NCBI RefSeq assembly: GCF_014207595.1
Contig: NZ_JACHGY010000001.1
Location: 1,550,001 to 1,614,000, forward strand
From: Algisphaera agarilytica
GTDB taxonomy: Bacteria > Planctomycetota > Phycisphaerae > Phycisphaerales > Phycisphaeraceae
Direction of reading: 5' to 3'
DNA length: 64,000 nt
The notes beneath the pieces were generated by a model. It saw only the letters and a program-made list of their open reading frames with translations, did not search any database and was not told the DNA's origin. How positions within the stretch are numbered: position 1 is the stretch's first letter; each line of letters begins with the position of its first letter. Positions 20,021 through 28,713 of this stretch are shown one piece after another. Both the position numbers and the translations under genes were made by a program.

Positions 20021-20695
20021 TCAACGGCCTCGGGTGGAGGATCGCACCAAGCCGAAGGCAGCCCCTAAAGCAAGGATCAACATCGTGTTAGGCTCGGGCA
20101 CCGCCGAAGTAAAAAACGCTACTTCGTAGGTAATGAGGAACGGGCCGGTGTCTTGGAACACAAAGGCGTACGACCCGGCTCCCAAGGGCTGGTTAGGGTC
20201 GAAACGGCGGTTCATCGCCAGCTGCAGGTCCGGCGGATCGTTGACGCGATCGATGGTCACATCGCCGTCCGCCAGGTTTCTCATCAAGTTGCTACCCAGC
20301 AATTCCTCGCCCACCAGGGCGTAACCGAGGGTATCCGTCGCAAACTGCAGCTGGCTTGCGGTACCCGCAGACGGGTCGGCGGTAAGCGTAGCGCCCGCAC
20401 CAAATCCAATAAGCGATACCGCCGGGCCTTCGTATCGGGTGAGTTCGATCCGGTCGATCTGCAGCCCCGGGTTGACCACAACCGTGAAAAAGTCCACGTC
20501 GGCACCGGGATCATTCGATCCGCTGGATTGGACCGTGTTCTCGTATGCCTGGATCCCCTCACCCAAAACAAACTGAGTCGGATTCAGATAGTCATCCGAA
20601 AAATCAACCTGTGCGTGAGCACCCAACGGTGCTGCAAACACCAACAACGCACACCAACCGGAACGCGAAAAACGCTTCGCAGGCCAAATACTCAT
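20021..20695 (-). CDS. PEP-CTERM sorted secreted protein
   Basis: 224 residues from ATG at 20695, with AGGAG 5 bp upstream. Signal peptide to about residue 29 (CALLVFAAPLGAHAQ). The body resembles a discoidin-free pre-peptidase-like beta domain ('DVDFFTVVVNPGLQIDRIEL', 'GAGSYAFVFQDTGPFLITYE'), which is common in planctomycete surface proteins, but I do not assign a function. The C terminus carries VPEPNTMLILALGAAFGL and a basic tail, i.e. a PEP-CTERM signal. It is not homologous to the two cassette PEP-CTERM proteins. Confidence 0.8.
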   Translation of the reverse strand: MSIWPAKRFSRSGWCALLVFAAPLGAHAQVDFSDDYLNPTQFVLGEGIQAYENTVQSSGSNDPGADVDFFTVVVNPGLQIDRIELTRYEGPAVSLIGFGAGATLTADPSAGTASQLQFATDTLGYALVGEELLGSNLMRNLADGDVTIDRVNDPPDLQLAMNRRFDPNQPLGAGSYAFVFQDTGPFLITYEVAFFTSAVPEPNTMLILALGAAFGLVRSSTRGR

Positions 20696-20925
20696 CAAAA
20701 CTCCTACCCTTCAATTTGATTCAAGAAACGTTGCGCAGCGCCAACGAAACGCGACACGGGGAGTCACTCGGCTGCGAGGGGACCTTTAAGATTAATGCCT
20801 TAACTCGAAAATTCAAAGAAAATTGTCAACCGTTCATAAACCGCCCCACCGGAAAGGGAGATCCGTCTTTATATAAGAACCGAACGCAAAAGCAGCCCGA
20901 TGTTGTGAATTGTTAACAAGTTAAC

Positions 20926-21405
20926 TCAGCCCGGTGCCGCACCATTGGTTTCAACCGAAGCTTTGCCCGCCTTCTTCTCCACCAGCAGCAGGTGGTCGCA
21001 GACCATGACCGTTTCGCCGCGCTGGTTCGTGACTTCCAGGTGTTCGGTGACGATGCCGAACTGCGGCCGCTTGTGGTCCTTCTTGTCGGTGATGGTGACG
21101 GTGGTCCGCAGCGTGTCGCCGATGTGGACGGGCTTGATGAAGCGCAAACGCTCGTAGCCGTAGGTCATCGCGACGGGGTTGATGACGCTGGCGGTCAGGC
21201 CCACGCCGACAGAGAAAGTGAGCGTGCCGTGGACCAGCCGTTTCTTGAAGTCCTGGGTCTTGCACCACTCTTCATCCATGTGGTGGGGGAAGAAGTCGCC
21301 GGTCTGGCCCGCGTGGACGATGATGTCGCCCTCGGTCATGGTTCGGCCAAACGTCTTGCGTTCGTGGTTCAGCTCGTAGTCTTCGTAGTACGTGGTTTCG
21401 AACAT
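20926..21405 (-). CDS. MaoC-like (R)-specific enoyl-CoA hydratase/dehydratase
   Basis: 159 residues of one hotdog fold. The hydratase motif is present as [12 protein letters not shown], with Asp-37 and His-42 five residues apart as in the Asp/His dyad of R-specific enoyl-CoA hydratases. '[15 protein letters not shown]' and '[11 protein letters not shown]' are the other family landmarks. It would hydrate an enoyl-CoA or dehydrate a hydroxyacyl-CoA in the cytoplasm. It follows the IclR gene after only 2 bp, so the two are co-transcribed, divergent from the CoA-transferase cluster. Substrate unknown. Confidence 0.82.
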   Translation of the reverse strand: MFETTYYEDYELNHERKTFGRTMTEGDIIVHAGQTGDFFPHHMDEEWCKTQDFKKRLVHGTLTFSVGVGLTASVINPVAMTYGYERLRFIKPVHIGDTLRTTVTITDKKDHKRPQFGIVTEHLEVTNQRGETVMVCDHLLLVEKKAGKASVETNGAAPG

Positions 21406-21407
21406 GT

Positions 21408-22193
21408 TCAGATTCCTTTGGATTGGTTAAAGACCGCTGCGATGCGTTCCGCCGCGTCTTGCACCGCGGGCAACAGCACGTCCTGCTGCTCACGCTTGCT
21501 CCACTTCTGCAGGCAGGGCACCATCAGCGCCACACGCCCGCCCAGCAGATCGCAAGCCAGCAGCACCCCCACATCCAGAACGCCCGGCGTGATCGGGCTG
21601 GGCGCGATGGAGTAACGCTTTTTCCCCAGCCGTTGGACGTCGGCCAGGAACTCACTTCGTTGTTTCTTCGAGAAATCTTTCGCCAGCACACGGCTGTCAA
21701 GAATGGCCTCGGCCCGCTGCCGGGGCATGTCGGCCAACATCAACCGCCCCGCCGAGGTGCGGTGCAGGGGATAGACCGAGCCGGGCGCCACCGCCAACGA
21801 GTGGGCGTGCGGGCTGGGCTGGTGGCTCATGACCCGGACCTGCCCGTCGTCGAGGACCGAGAGGTGGCACGACTCGCCGATGGTTTCGCTGAGCGCCCGC
21901 ATCGGTGCCTGCGCGATGTCGTGGAACCGGCGGTAGGCGGGGTGGGGCTGGGCCAACCCGTAGAGCCGCAGGGTTGGGCGATAGGTCGACAGCTCGGCGT
22001 CGCGCTGCACGTAGCCCCGCTCTTCCAGGCAGTTAAGCATGCGGAAGACCGTACTCACCGGCTTGCCCGTCGCCGCGGCGACCTGCTTCTGGGTGAGGTC
22101 TTCGCCCGAGGCGATCAGCAGTTCCAGCACATCCAGGCCGTGCTCGAGGGCGGGGACGCTGTAGGCGGGTTTATCGTTGGAATTCGCAGACAT
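21408..22193 (-). CDS. IclR family transcriptional regulator
   Basis: 261 residues. An N-terminal winged helix (about 10-75: [33 protein letters not shown]) is followed by a C-terminal IclR effector domain with '[11 protein letters not shown]', '[15 protein letters not shown]'. Such regulators sense small acids or aromatic compounds. Facing away from the solute-binding/CoA-transferase cluster, it shares a 79-bp intergenic region with it, so it most likely controls that cluster and itself. Some of the effector domain is short compared with typical IclR proteins. Confidence 0.85.
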   Translation of the reverse strand: MSANSNDKPAYSVPALEHGLDVLELLIASGEDLTQKQVAAATGKPVSTVFRMLNCLEERGYVQRDAELSTYRPTLRLYGLAQPHPAYRRFHDIAQAPMRALSETIGESCHLSVLDDGQVRVMSHQPSPHAHSLAVAPGSVYPLHRTSAGRLMLADMPRQRAEAILDSRVLAKDFSKKQRSEFLADVQRLGKKRYSIAPSPITPGVLDVGVLLACDLLGGRVALMVPCLQKWSKREQQDVLLPAVQDAAERIAAVFNQSKGI

Positions 22194-22248
22194 CGGGATT
22201 AGGGCTTGCAGACATGGGGGGCGTCGGATACTTTACTATACCAAATTT

Positions 22249-22268
22249 TATTTCCACATGTGAAATTA
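22249..22268. promoter_or_regulatory. Candidate IclR operator
   Basis: The palindrome core CACATGTG with A/T flanks (TTTCCACATGTGAAATT) lies 5 bp before the start of the first plus-strand gene and 56 bp before the IclR start. A TATA-like stretch (ACTTTACTATACC) is just upstream. Assigned by position and symmetry only. Confidence 0.4.
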
Positions 22269-22272
22269 TCTC

Positions 22273-23445
22273 ATGCCTGCCGCAAAAAACCCTATCGTCC
22301 TTAACGGGATCACCTGGGACCACACCCGTGGCCTGATTCCCATCGCCGCCGCCGCCCAACGGTACCACGAGCTCAACCCGCACGTGACCATCCACTGGCA
22401 CCTGCGCACGCTCCAGGAGTTTGCCGACCAGTCGCTCGATGAACTGACCGCGAAGTACGACCTCCTGGTCATCGACCACCCCTGGGCGGGCCACGCGGCG
22501 AAGACCGGCGTGCTCGTCGGGCTCGACACCATCCTCCCGCTCGAGTTCCTCGCCGACCAGGCCGAGCACACCGTCGGCCCGTCGCACGAGAGCTACCGCT
22601 ACAACGACCAGCAGTGGGGCCTGGCCCTCGACGCCGCGACGCCCGTCGCGAGTTGGCGGCCCGACCTGCTCGAAGCCCACGACACCGAAGCGCCCAAGAC
22701 CTGGGACGACCTGCTCGCGCTGGCCAAGAAGAAGCTCGTGGTGATGCCCGGCATCGCGCAAGACACGCTGATGAACTTCTACATGCTCTGCACCCTGCCG
22801 GGCAACGACCTGTTCGCCAGCAAAGAGATCGTCGTCAACGAAGAGATGGGCCTGTGGGCGCTCGAGACGCTACGCGAACTCGCCAGCTACCAGGACCCCG
22901 CCATCTTCGAGATGAACCCGATCCACGTATACGAGAAGCTGGTCAACACCGACGACGTGGCCTACTGCCCGTTCGCCTACGGCTACTCCAACTACTCCCG
23001 CCGGGGCTACTCGCGCAAGCCGCTGAAGTTCGGCGACATCGTGACCTGCAAGGGTTCGCCGATGAGCACCACGCTCGGCGGCACGGGCCTCGCGGTCTCC
23101 AGCAAGTGCCAACACCTCGACGTGGCTGCGGAATACGCACAACTCGCCGTGGGCTCCGAGTACCAGCGCACGCAGTACGTCGAGAACGGCGGACAGCCCG
23201 GCCACCGCAAGGCGTGGCTGGACGAAGAAAACAACCGCCGGACCATGGACTACTTCAAGGACACGCTGCCCTGCCTCGACCGGGCCTACCTGCGTCCGCG
23301 TTACCCCGGCAGCCTGGCGTTCCAGGACCGTGACGGCGGCGGCGTGCCGATCCGCGAGTTCATGATGAACGGCGGCGACGCCAAGGCCACGCTCGACAAG
23401 CTCAACCAGATGTACCGCGACTCGCAAGAAGGCGGTGAAGCATGA
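22273..23445 (+). CDS. Solute-binding-protein homologue without signal peptide (1)
   Basis: 390 residues with the shape of a family 1 ABC solute-binding protein: '[14 protein letters not shown]', '[15 protein letters not shown]', '[23 protein letters not shown]', '[23 protein letters not shown]'. The N terminus [13 protein letters not shown] has no signal peptide or lipobox, so the protein should stay in the cytoplasm, which is unusual for this fold. No permease or ATPase gene is present. Its stop overlaps the CoA-transferase start by 4 bp (ATGA). It could be a sensor or cofactor binder serving the CoA-transferases; that is inference. Confidence 0.75.
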   Translation: MPAAKNPIVLNGITWDHTRGLIPIAAAAQRYHELNPHVTIHWHLRTLQEFADQSLDELTAKYDLLVIDHPWAGHAAKTGVLVGLDTILPLEFLADQAEHTVGPSHESYRYNDQQWGLALDAATPVASWRPDLLEAHDTEAPKTWDDLLALAKKKLVVMPGIAQDTLMNFYMLCTLPGNDLFASKEIVVNEEMGLWALETLRELASYQDPAIFEMNPIHVYEKLVNTDDVAYCPFAYGYSNYSRRGYSRKPLKFGDIVTCKGSPMSTTLGGTGLAVSSKCQHLDVAAEYAQLAVGSEYQRTQYVENGGQPGHRKAWLDEENNRRTMDYFKDTLPCLDRAYLRPRYPGSLAFQDRDGGGVPIREFMMNGGDAKATLDKLNQMYRDSQEGGEA

Positions 23446-24590
23446 AACGACCGCTCGACGGCCTGATCGTTTTGGAGTTTTGTCAGTACATGGCCGGCCC
23501 CTGGGCGGGGCTCCGCCTGTCGGACCTAGGCGCGCGTGTCATTAAGGTCGAGCGCCCGGTCAAGGGCGAGGCCTGCCGGCAACTCGCGACCAAGAACATG
23601 ATCGTCGACGGCGACAGCCTCGTGTTCCACACCGCCAACCGCGGCAAGGAGTCCTACGCCGCCAACCTCAAAGACCCCGGCGACCTGGCCGAGGTCAAGC
23701 AGCTCATCGCCAAGGCCGATGTGCTCACCCACAACTTCCGCCCCGGCGTCATGGAGAAGCTCGGCCTCGACTACGACGCCGCCAAGGCGCTCAACCCCAA
23801 ACTCATCTACGCCTCGGTCACCGGCTACGGCACCGAGGGCCCTTGGCGGGCCAAGCCCGGCCAGGACCTGCTCGCCCAGTCGATGAGCGGCGTGCTTTAC
23901 GTCAGCGGCAAGAACGACGCGCCGCCCACGCCCCTGGGCCTCGCGGTGGCCGACGGCATCTGCGGCGTGCACCTCACGCAAGGCATCCTCGCGGCGCTGG
24001 TCCGCCGTGGACGCACCGGCCAAGGCGCACTGGTCGAAGTCAGCTTGCTGCAGTCGCTGATCGACCTGCAGTTCGAAGCACTCACGACCTACCTCAACGA
24101 CGGCGGCCGTGCCCCGCAGCGCAGCGCCGTCTCGGCGGGCCACCCCTACCAGGGCGCACCCTACGGCATCTACGCCACAAGCGACGGCTTTCTCGCGCTG
24201 GCGATGGGCAGCCTCGAAAAACTCGGCGAGGTGCTGCAGCTCGACGCGCTCCAGAACTACGACGGCTCGACCGACGCCTTCACCAAGGCCGACGAGATCC
24301 GCCGTGTGCTCGCCGACCACCTGCAATCCCAACCGACCGCCGACGTGCTCGAACAGCTCGAAGCCGCCGACGTGTGGTGCGGCCGGGTGATGGGCTACGA
24401 CGAGCTGCGTGCCCACCCGGGCTACCAGGCGCTCGACGTCGAACAGACCGTCACCCGCGACGGCGCTCCGCCCGTGAAGACCCTGCGCAGCCCGATCCGT
24501 TTCAACGGCGAGCGCCTGTTCGACCCCAAGGCGGCGCCGCGCGTTGGCGCCCACAACGACGCGGTCCGCAAGGAGATCCTCGATGCCTGA
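23442..24590 (+). CDS. Class III CoA-transferase (CaiB/BaiF family) 1
   Basis: 382 residues. '[21 protein letters not shown]' and '[12 protein letters not shown]' are the N-terminal family signature, and [13 protein letters not shown] places the catalytic Asp at residue 142, in the position used by formyl-CoA transferase for the acyl-aspartyl anhydride. '[15 protein letters not shown]' and '[24 protein letters not shown]' confirm it. It would move CoA between an acyl-CoA donor and a carboxylic acid. Roughly collinear with the 25110-26264 gene and likely an ancient duplicate. Confidence 0.88.
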   Translation: MKRPLDGLIVLEFCQYMAGPWAGLRLSDLGARVIKVERPVKGEACRQLATKNMIVDGDSLVFHTANRGKESYAANLKDPGDLAEVKQLIAKADVLTHNFRPGVMEKLGLDYDAAKALNPKLIYASVTGYGTEGPWRAKPGQDLLAQSMSGVLYVSGKNDAPPTPLGLAVADGICGVHLTQGILAALVRRGRTGQGALVEVSLLQSLIDLQFEALTTYLNDGGRAPQRSAVSAGHPYQGAPYGIYATSDGFLALAMGSLEKLGEVLQLDALQNYDGSTDAFTKADEIRRVLADHLQSQPTADVLEQLEAADVWCGRVMGYDELRAHPGYQALDVEQTVTRDGAPPVKTLRSPIRFNGERLFDPKAAPRVGAHNDAVRKEILDA

Positions 24591-25113
24591 GAGCACCCCC
24601 CCGTCGACCCACGCCGATATCCCCGCGTACAACGTCGAAGACTGGCTGTACGAAGACTTCGAGATCGGCCTGAAGCACCGCTCCATCCGGCGGACCATCG
24701 CCGAGGGCGAGGCGATGCTCTTCAACTCGCTCGTCCTGGACATGCACCCCTACGTCGGCGACCAACACTTCGCCACCACCCAAGGCGCGTTCAACCGACG
24801 CCTCGTCGCAGGGGCCCAGGTGTTCAGCTACGGGCTGGGGCTGATGGCCAACAACAACGTCAACACCTTCAGCTACGGCTACGACAAGCTCCGCTTTATC
24901 AAGCCCGTCTTCATCGGCGACACGATCTACACCGTCCGCACCCACCTCGCCAAGCGGCCCAAGTACGCGGAGATGGGGCTTATCACCGTGAGCTACGAGA
25001 TCTTCAAGCTCGATGAAAACGGCGAGGGCGAACTCGCGCTGTATGCCGAGCACCTCCAGACCGTGCGCTACCGCAACCCCGAAGCCTTCGCCGACCAAGT
25101 GGAGAAGAAATGA
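24583..25113 (+). CDS. MaoC-like hotdog protein lacking the usual catalytic His
   Basis: 176 residues from [18 protein letters not shown]; an ATG at 24544 exists but lies inside the upstream gene, and 24583 overlaps that gene's stop by 8 bp. The hotdog helix motif reads [12 protein letters not shown] where a hydratase has DxNPxHxDxxFA: Asp-53 and Pro-56 remain but the His position is Val-58. '[16 protein letters not shown]' and '[18 protein letters not shown]' match the family. It may act on another substrate with a different base, act as a thioesterase-like binder, or be non-catalytic. Confidence 0.75.
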   Translation: MPESTPPSTHADIPAYNVEDWLYEDFEIGLKHRSIRRTIAEGEAMLFNSLVLDMHPYVGDQHFATTQGAFNRRLVAGAQVFSYGLGLMANNNVNTFSYGYDKLRFIKPVFIGDTIYTVRTHLAKRPKYAEMGLITVSYEIFKLDENGEGELALYAEHLQTVRYRNPEAFADQVEKK

Positions 25114-26264
25114 ACGCTCACGACAAACCCCTCGACGGCGTCCTCGTGGTGGACCTCAGCCAGTTCCTCTCGGGCCCCTCGGCGTCGCTGCGCCTCGCGG
25201 ACCTGGGCGCGACCGTCATCAAGATCGAACGCCCCGACACCGGCGACATCTGCCGGCAGCTCTACGTCTCGGACATCGACATCGACGGCGACTCGACGAT
25301 CTTCCACGCGATCAACCGCAACAAGCTCGGCTACGCCGCCGACCTGAAGAACCCCGATGATCTGGCCAAGGTCAAGAGCCTGGTCGCCCAGGCCGACATC
25401 GTCATGCACAACTTCCGCCCCGGCGTGATCGACCGCCTGGGCCTGGACTACGACGCCGTGCGCAAGCTCAACCCCGGCGTGGTGTACGGCGAGATCAGCG
25501 GTTACGGCAAAGACGGTCCTTGGGCCGGCAAGCCCGGCCAAGACCTCTTGCTGCAAGCCATGTCGGGCATCACCGGCCTCAGCGGCAACGCCGACGACGG
25601 GCCCGTGCCCATGGGTTTGGCGGTCGTCGATCTCTGGGCCGGCGGACTGCTCGTGCAGGGCCTGCTCGCCGGGCTCGTGCAGCGCGGCGTCACCGGCGAA
25701 GGCGTGCTGGTCGAAGTCAACATGATGGAAGCCGCGCTCGACTTCCAGTTCGAGCCCGTCACCATCCACCTGCAGGACGGCTCGCTGCCCGAACGCACCG
25801 CATCCAACAACGCCCACTCGCTCGTCGGTGCGCCCTACGGCGTGTACGAAACCGCCTCGGGCTACCTCGCCCTGGCGATGGGCAGCATCCTGCAGCTCGG
25901 CGAGCTCCTCGAATGCATGCCGCTGATGCGCTTCACCGACCCCGCCTCGTGGTTCAGCGAGCGGGACGAGATCAAGGCGATCCTCGCCGATCACCTGCGC
26001 ACCAAGCCGACGCAGGACTGGTTGGACGTGCTCGAGCCGGCCGACATCTGGTGCGCCGGCGTCATGGACTGGGACACCCTGCTCGCCCACGAGGGCTTCG
26101 AGGTGCTCGACATGCTGCAGACCGTTCAGCGCGGCACCGGCACGAGCTACCGCACCACCGCCTGCCCGATCCGCATCGACGGCGAGGCGTTCAAGTCGCC
26201 CGCCGGCTCCTGCGGCCTGGGCGAACACAACGAGCAGGTCGATCAGACCTATTCCACGATCTGA
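25110..26264 (+). CDS. Class III CoA-transferase (CaiB/BaiF family) 2
   Basis: 384 residues. '[17 protein letters not shown]', '[16 protein letters not shown]', and [13 protein letters not shown] with the catalytic Asp at about residue 145. It overlaps the MaoC-like gene by 4 bp (ATGA). Long stretches run parallel to transferase 1 (e.g. [18 protein letters not shown]). Two transferases in one operon could make a heteromer or act on donor and acceptor acids of successive steps. Substrate unknown. Confidence 0.88.
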   Translation: MNAHDKPLDGVLVVDLSQFLSGPSASLRLADLGATVIKIERPDTGDICRQLYVSDIDIDGDSTIFHAINRNKLGYAADLKNPDDLAKVKSLVAQADIVMHNFRPGVIDRLGLDYDAVRKLNPGVVYGEISGYGKDGPWAGKPGQDLLLQAMSGITGLSGNADDGPVPMGLAVVDLWAGGLLVQGLLAGLVQRGVTGEGVLVEVNMMEAALDFQFEPVTIHLQDGSLPERTASNNAHSLVGAPYGVYETASGYLALAMGSILQLGELLECMPLMRFTDPASWFSERDEIKAILADHLRTKPTQDWLDVLEPADIWCAGVMDWDTLLAHEGFEVLDMLQTVQRGTGTSYRTTACPIRIDGEAFKSPAGSCGLGEHNEQVDQTYSTI

Positions 26265-26291
26265 AACGCTCCCTCACTCGAGGCTTGAATC

Positions 26292-27518
26292 ATGCGCGAA
26301 GACACGCTCCGTTTTGCGATCCGCCAGTTCGAACCCTTCGAGCGCAGCATGCAGGAAATCTGGGACGCGTTCTGCGCTCAGACCGGCTGCACGCTGAAGT
26401 TCGATCCCGTGCCGATGGACCTGCACCCGCTCTACGACGCGCTCATCGGTGACAGCGGCATGAAGAACGGCGACTGGGACGTCGCCCACCTCAACACCGA
26501 CTTTATCGCCGAGGCCCACCACCAAGGGGCGCTGCTGAACCTCAAGCCGTTCATCGAACAGAACCCGCCGCACGATTTCCCCTCGGGTTGGACCGACTCG
26601 ATGCTCGGGTTCCAGGACTTCGGCGATGCGATCGTCGGCCTGCCCTTCCACGACGGGCCCGAGTGCCTGATCTACCGCACCGATCTGTTCAACGACCCGA
26701 AAGAACAGGCCGACTTCAAAGCCAAGACCAGCAAAGACCTCGCCCCGCCCAAGACCTGGGACGATTTCGTCGAGGTCGCCCGCTTCTTCCAACGCCCAGA
26801 GCAAGGCCTCTACGGCACCGCGTTCGCCGCCTATCCAGATGGGCACAACACCGTCTTCGACCTGGCAATTCAGATCTGGACCCGCGGCGGTGAACTCGTG
26901 AACGAGCAGGGCCGAGTGGTCGTCGATTCCCCCGAAGCACTCGAAGGCCTGACGTTCTACCGCGAGATCCTGCGCGACACGACCGTGGTCCACCCCAAGT
27001 GCGCCGAGATGGACTCGGTGCAGTCGGGCCTGGCGTTTGCCCAGGGCGAGATCGCCATGATGGTCAACTGGTTCGGCTTCGCGGGCATGGGCGAGGTCGC
27101 CCCCGACTCCAAGGTCAAGGGCAAGCTCGACATCACCGACATCCCCGCCGCGCCCGGGCACACCAGCGCGTCGCTCAACTGCTACTGGATGTACGTCGTC
27201 GGTGCCGGCTCGCCCCACGCCCAGGTCGCTTACGACTTCATCCGCTTCGCCACCTCGGCCGAGAACGACAAACGCCTCACGCTCAACGGCGGCACCGGTT
27301 GCCGCATCAGCAGTTGGCACGACACCGAGATCAACCAAGAGGTGCCGTTCTACCACCGCCTCGAGCCGCTGCACGCCACCGCCCGCACGCTGCCCCGCCT
27401 GGCCGACTGGGCCTCGCTCGCCGGCGCGATCGATGAGCTGGTCGTCGAAACCATCAACACCGACAAGCCGATCAAGGCGCTGCTCGAAGCGGCGCAGGCC
27501 AAGATCGACGCGAGCTGA
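26292..27518 (+). CDS. Solute-binding-protein homologue without signal peptide (2)
   Basis: 408 residues of a family 1 solute-binding protein: 'DWDVAHLNTDFIAEAHHQGALLNL', 'PKTWDDFVEVARFFQRPEQ', 'WTRGGELVNEQGRVVVDSPEAL', 'FAQGEIAMMVNWFGFAGM' and 'YDFIRFATSAENDKR'. It begins MREDTLRFAIRQFEPF, with no signal peptide. Relatives normally deliver sugars to ABC permeases; this one has none nearby. It closes the symmetrical core (binding protein, transferase, MaoC-like, transferase, binding protein). Starts 27 bp after transferase 2. Confidence 0.78.
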   Translation: MREDTLRFAIRQFEPFERSMQEIWDAFCAQTGCTLKFDPVPMDLHPLYDALIGDSGMKNGDWDVAHLNTDFIAEAHHQGALLNLKPFIEQNPPHDFPSGWTDSMLGFQDFGDAIVGLPFHDGPECLIYRTDLFNDPKEQADFKAKTSKDLAPPKTWDDFVEVARFFQRPEQGLYGTAFAAYPDGHNTVFDLAIQIWTRGGELVNEQGRVVVDSPEALEGLTFYREILRDTTVVHPKCAEMDSVQSGLAFAQGEIAMMVNWFGFAGMGEVAPDSKVKGKLDITDIPAAPGHTSASLNCYWMYVVGAGSPHAQVAYDFIRFATSAENDKRLTLNGGTGCRISSWHDTEINQEVPFYHRLEPLHATARTLPRLADWASLAGAIDELVVETINTDKPIKALLEAAQAKIDAS

Positions 27519-27584
27519 TTGGCCGTGATTCAACACGCCTCGCATTAACCCACTGTCTCCCCACGCTCTCCGCGGAGCCCCGCC

Positions 27585-28679
27585 ATGGACATCACCTACA
27601 AACCCACCCTGCCCAACAACCCCGTGCCCATCGTCATCTTCGGTGCCGGCGGCATCGTTAAAGACGCGCACCTGCCCGCTTACAAACAAGCTGGTTTCCA
27701 GGTCCACGGCATCTACAACCGCACCGTCGCCAAGGCCGAGAAACTCGCCGAGCAGTACAGCATCCCCAACGCCTACGCCACCGTCGAAGAGGCCATCGCC
27801 GACGCGCCGGAGAACGCCGTGTTCGACCTCGCCGTGATGCCACCGCAGTTCGTCGGCATCCTCGACAAGCTGCCCAAGAACTCGCACGTGCTCCTGCAAA
27901 AACCCATGGGCGACGACTGGGACACCACGCTCGCCATCCGCGACGCCTGCTGGCGCAACGGCCACCAGGCCGCCATCAACTGCCAGCTCCGCTTCGCCCC
28001 GTTCACCATGGCCGCCCGCGACCTGATCGAACGCGGCCTCATCGGCGACCTGCACCACATGGAGGTCCACGTCGAGGTCTACACGCCCTGGCACCTGTTC
28101 CCGCACATCCACGGCCTGCCCCGCGTCGAGATCCAGCAACACTCCATCCACCACCTCGACATCGTCCGTTCGTTCCTCGGCGACCCCGGCTCGATGTACG
28201 CCCGCACCCTCAAGCACCCCAAGCAGGCCGAGCTCGCCTCGACCCGCACCACGATGATCCTCGACTACGGCGACGACATCCAGGCCACCATCCTCGTCAA
28301 CCACGGCCACGAGTTCGGGGCCAAACACCAGCAGTCCTACATCAAGTGGGAAGGCACCGAGGGCGCGATCAAAGCCACGATGGGCCTGCTCAAAAACTAC
28401 CCCGACGGCGTGCCCGACGAGTTCGAGTACTGCCTGCTCCCCCCGGAAGGTTCCGACCAAGCCCCGGAATGGCACCGCGTCGACCTCGAAGGCTCGTGGT
28501 TCCCCGAAGCGTTCGTCGGCAGCATGGCCCAGGTCATGCGTCACAAAGAAGGCAGCCTCGACGCGATGCCCACCCGCCTCGAAGACGTCATGCGCACCAT
28601 GGCCTGCGTCGAAGCGGCCTACGCCTCCGACGCCGCCGGCGGTACCCCCGTCGATTACTCGTTCGCCGTCGAAGGCTAA
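27585..28679 (+). CDS. Gfo/Idh/MocA family oxidoreductase
   Basis: 364 residues. N-terminal Rossmann fold with GAGGIVKDAHLP and 'HGIYNRTVAKAEKLAEQY'. The family EKP motif reads LLQKPMG, with the Lys kept and Glu replaced by Gln. The C-terminal domain has 'INCQLRFAPFTMAARDLI' and 'IQQHSIHHLDIVRSFLGDP', the latter supplying the catalytic His/Asp region. It likely oxidises or reduces a sugar or polyol derivative with NAD(P). It is 66 bp after the second binding protein and links the cluster to carbohydrate metabolism. Confidence 0.83.
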   Translation: MDITYKPTLPNNPVPIVIFGAGGIVKDAHLPAYKQAGFQVHGIYNRTVAKAEKLAEQYSIPNAYATVEEAIADAPENAVFDLAVMPPQFVGILDKLPKNSHVLLQKPMGDDWDTTLAIRDACWRNGHQAAINCQLRFAPFTMAARDLIERGLIGDLHHMEVHVEVYTPWHLFPHIHGLPRVEIQQHSIHHLDIVRSFLGDPGSMYARTLKHPKQAELASTRTTMILDYGDDIQATILVNHGHEFGAKHQQSYIKWEGTEGAIKATMGLLKNYPDGVPDEFEYCLLPPEGSDQAPEWHRVDLEGSWFPEAFVGSMAQVMRHKEGSLDAMPTRLEDVMRTMACVEAAYASDAAGGTPVDYSFAVEG

Positions 28680-28713
28680 ACGCCTACGTACCGCCCGCGC
28701 ACCAAACGCGGAA

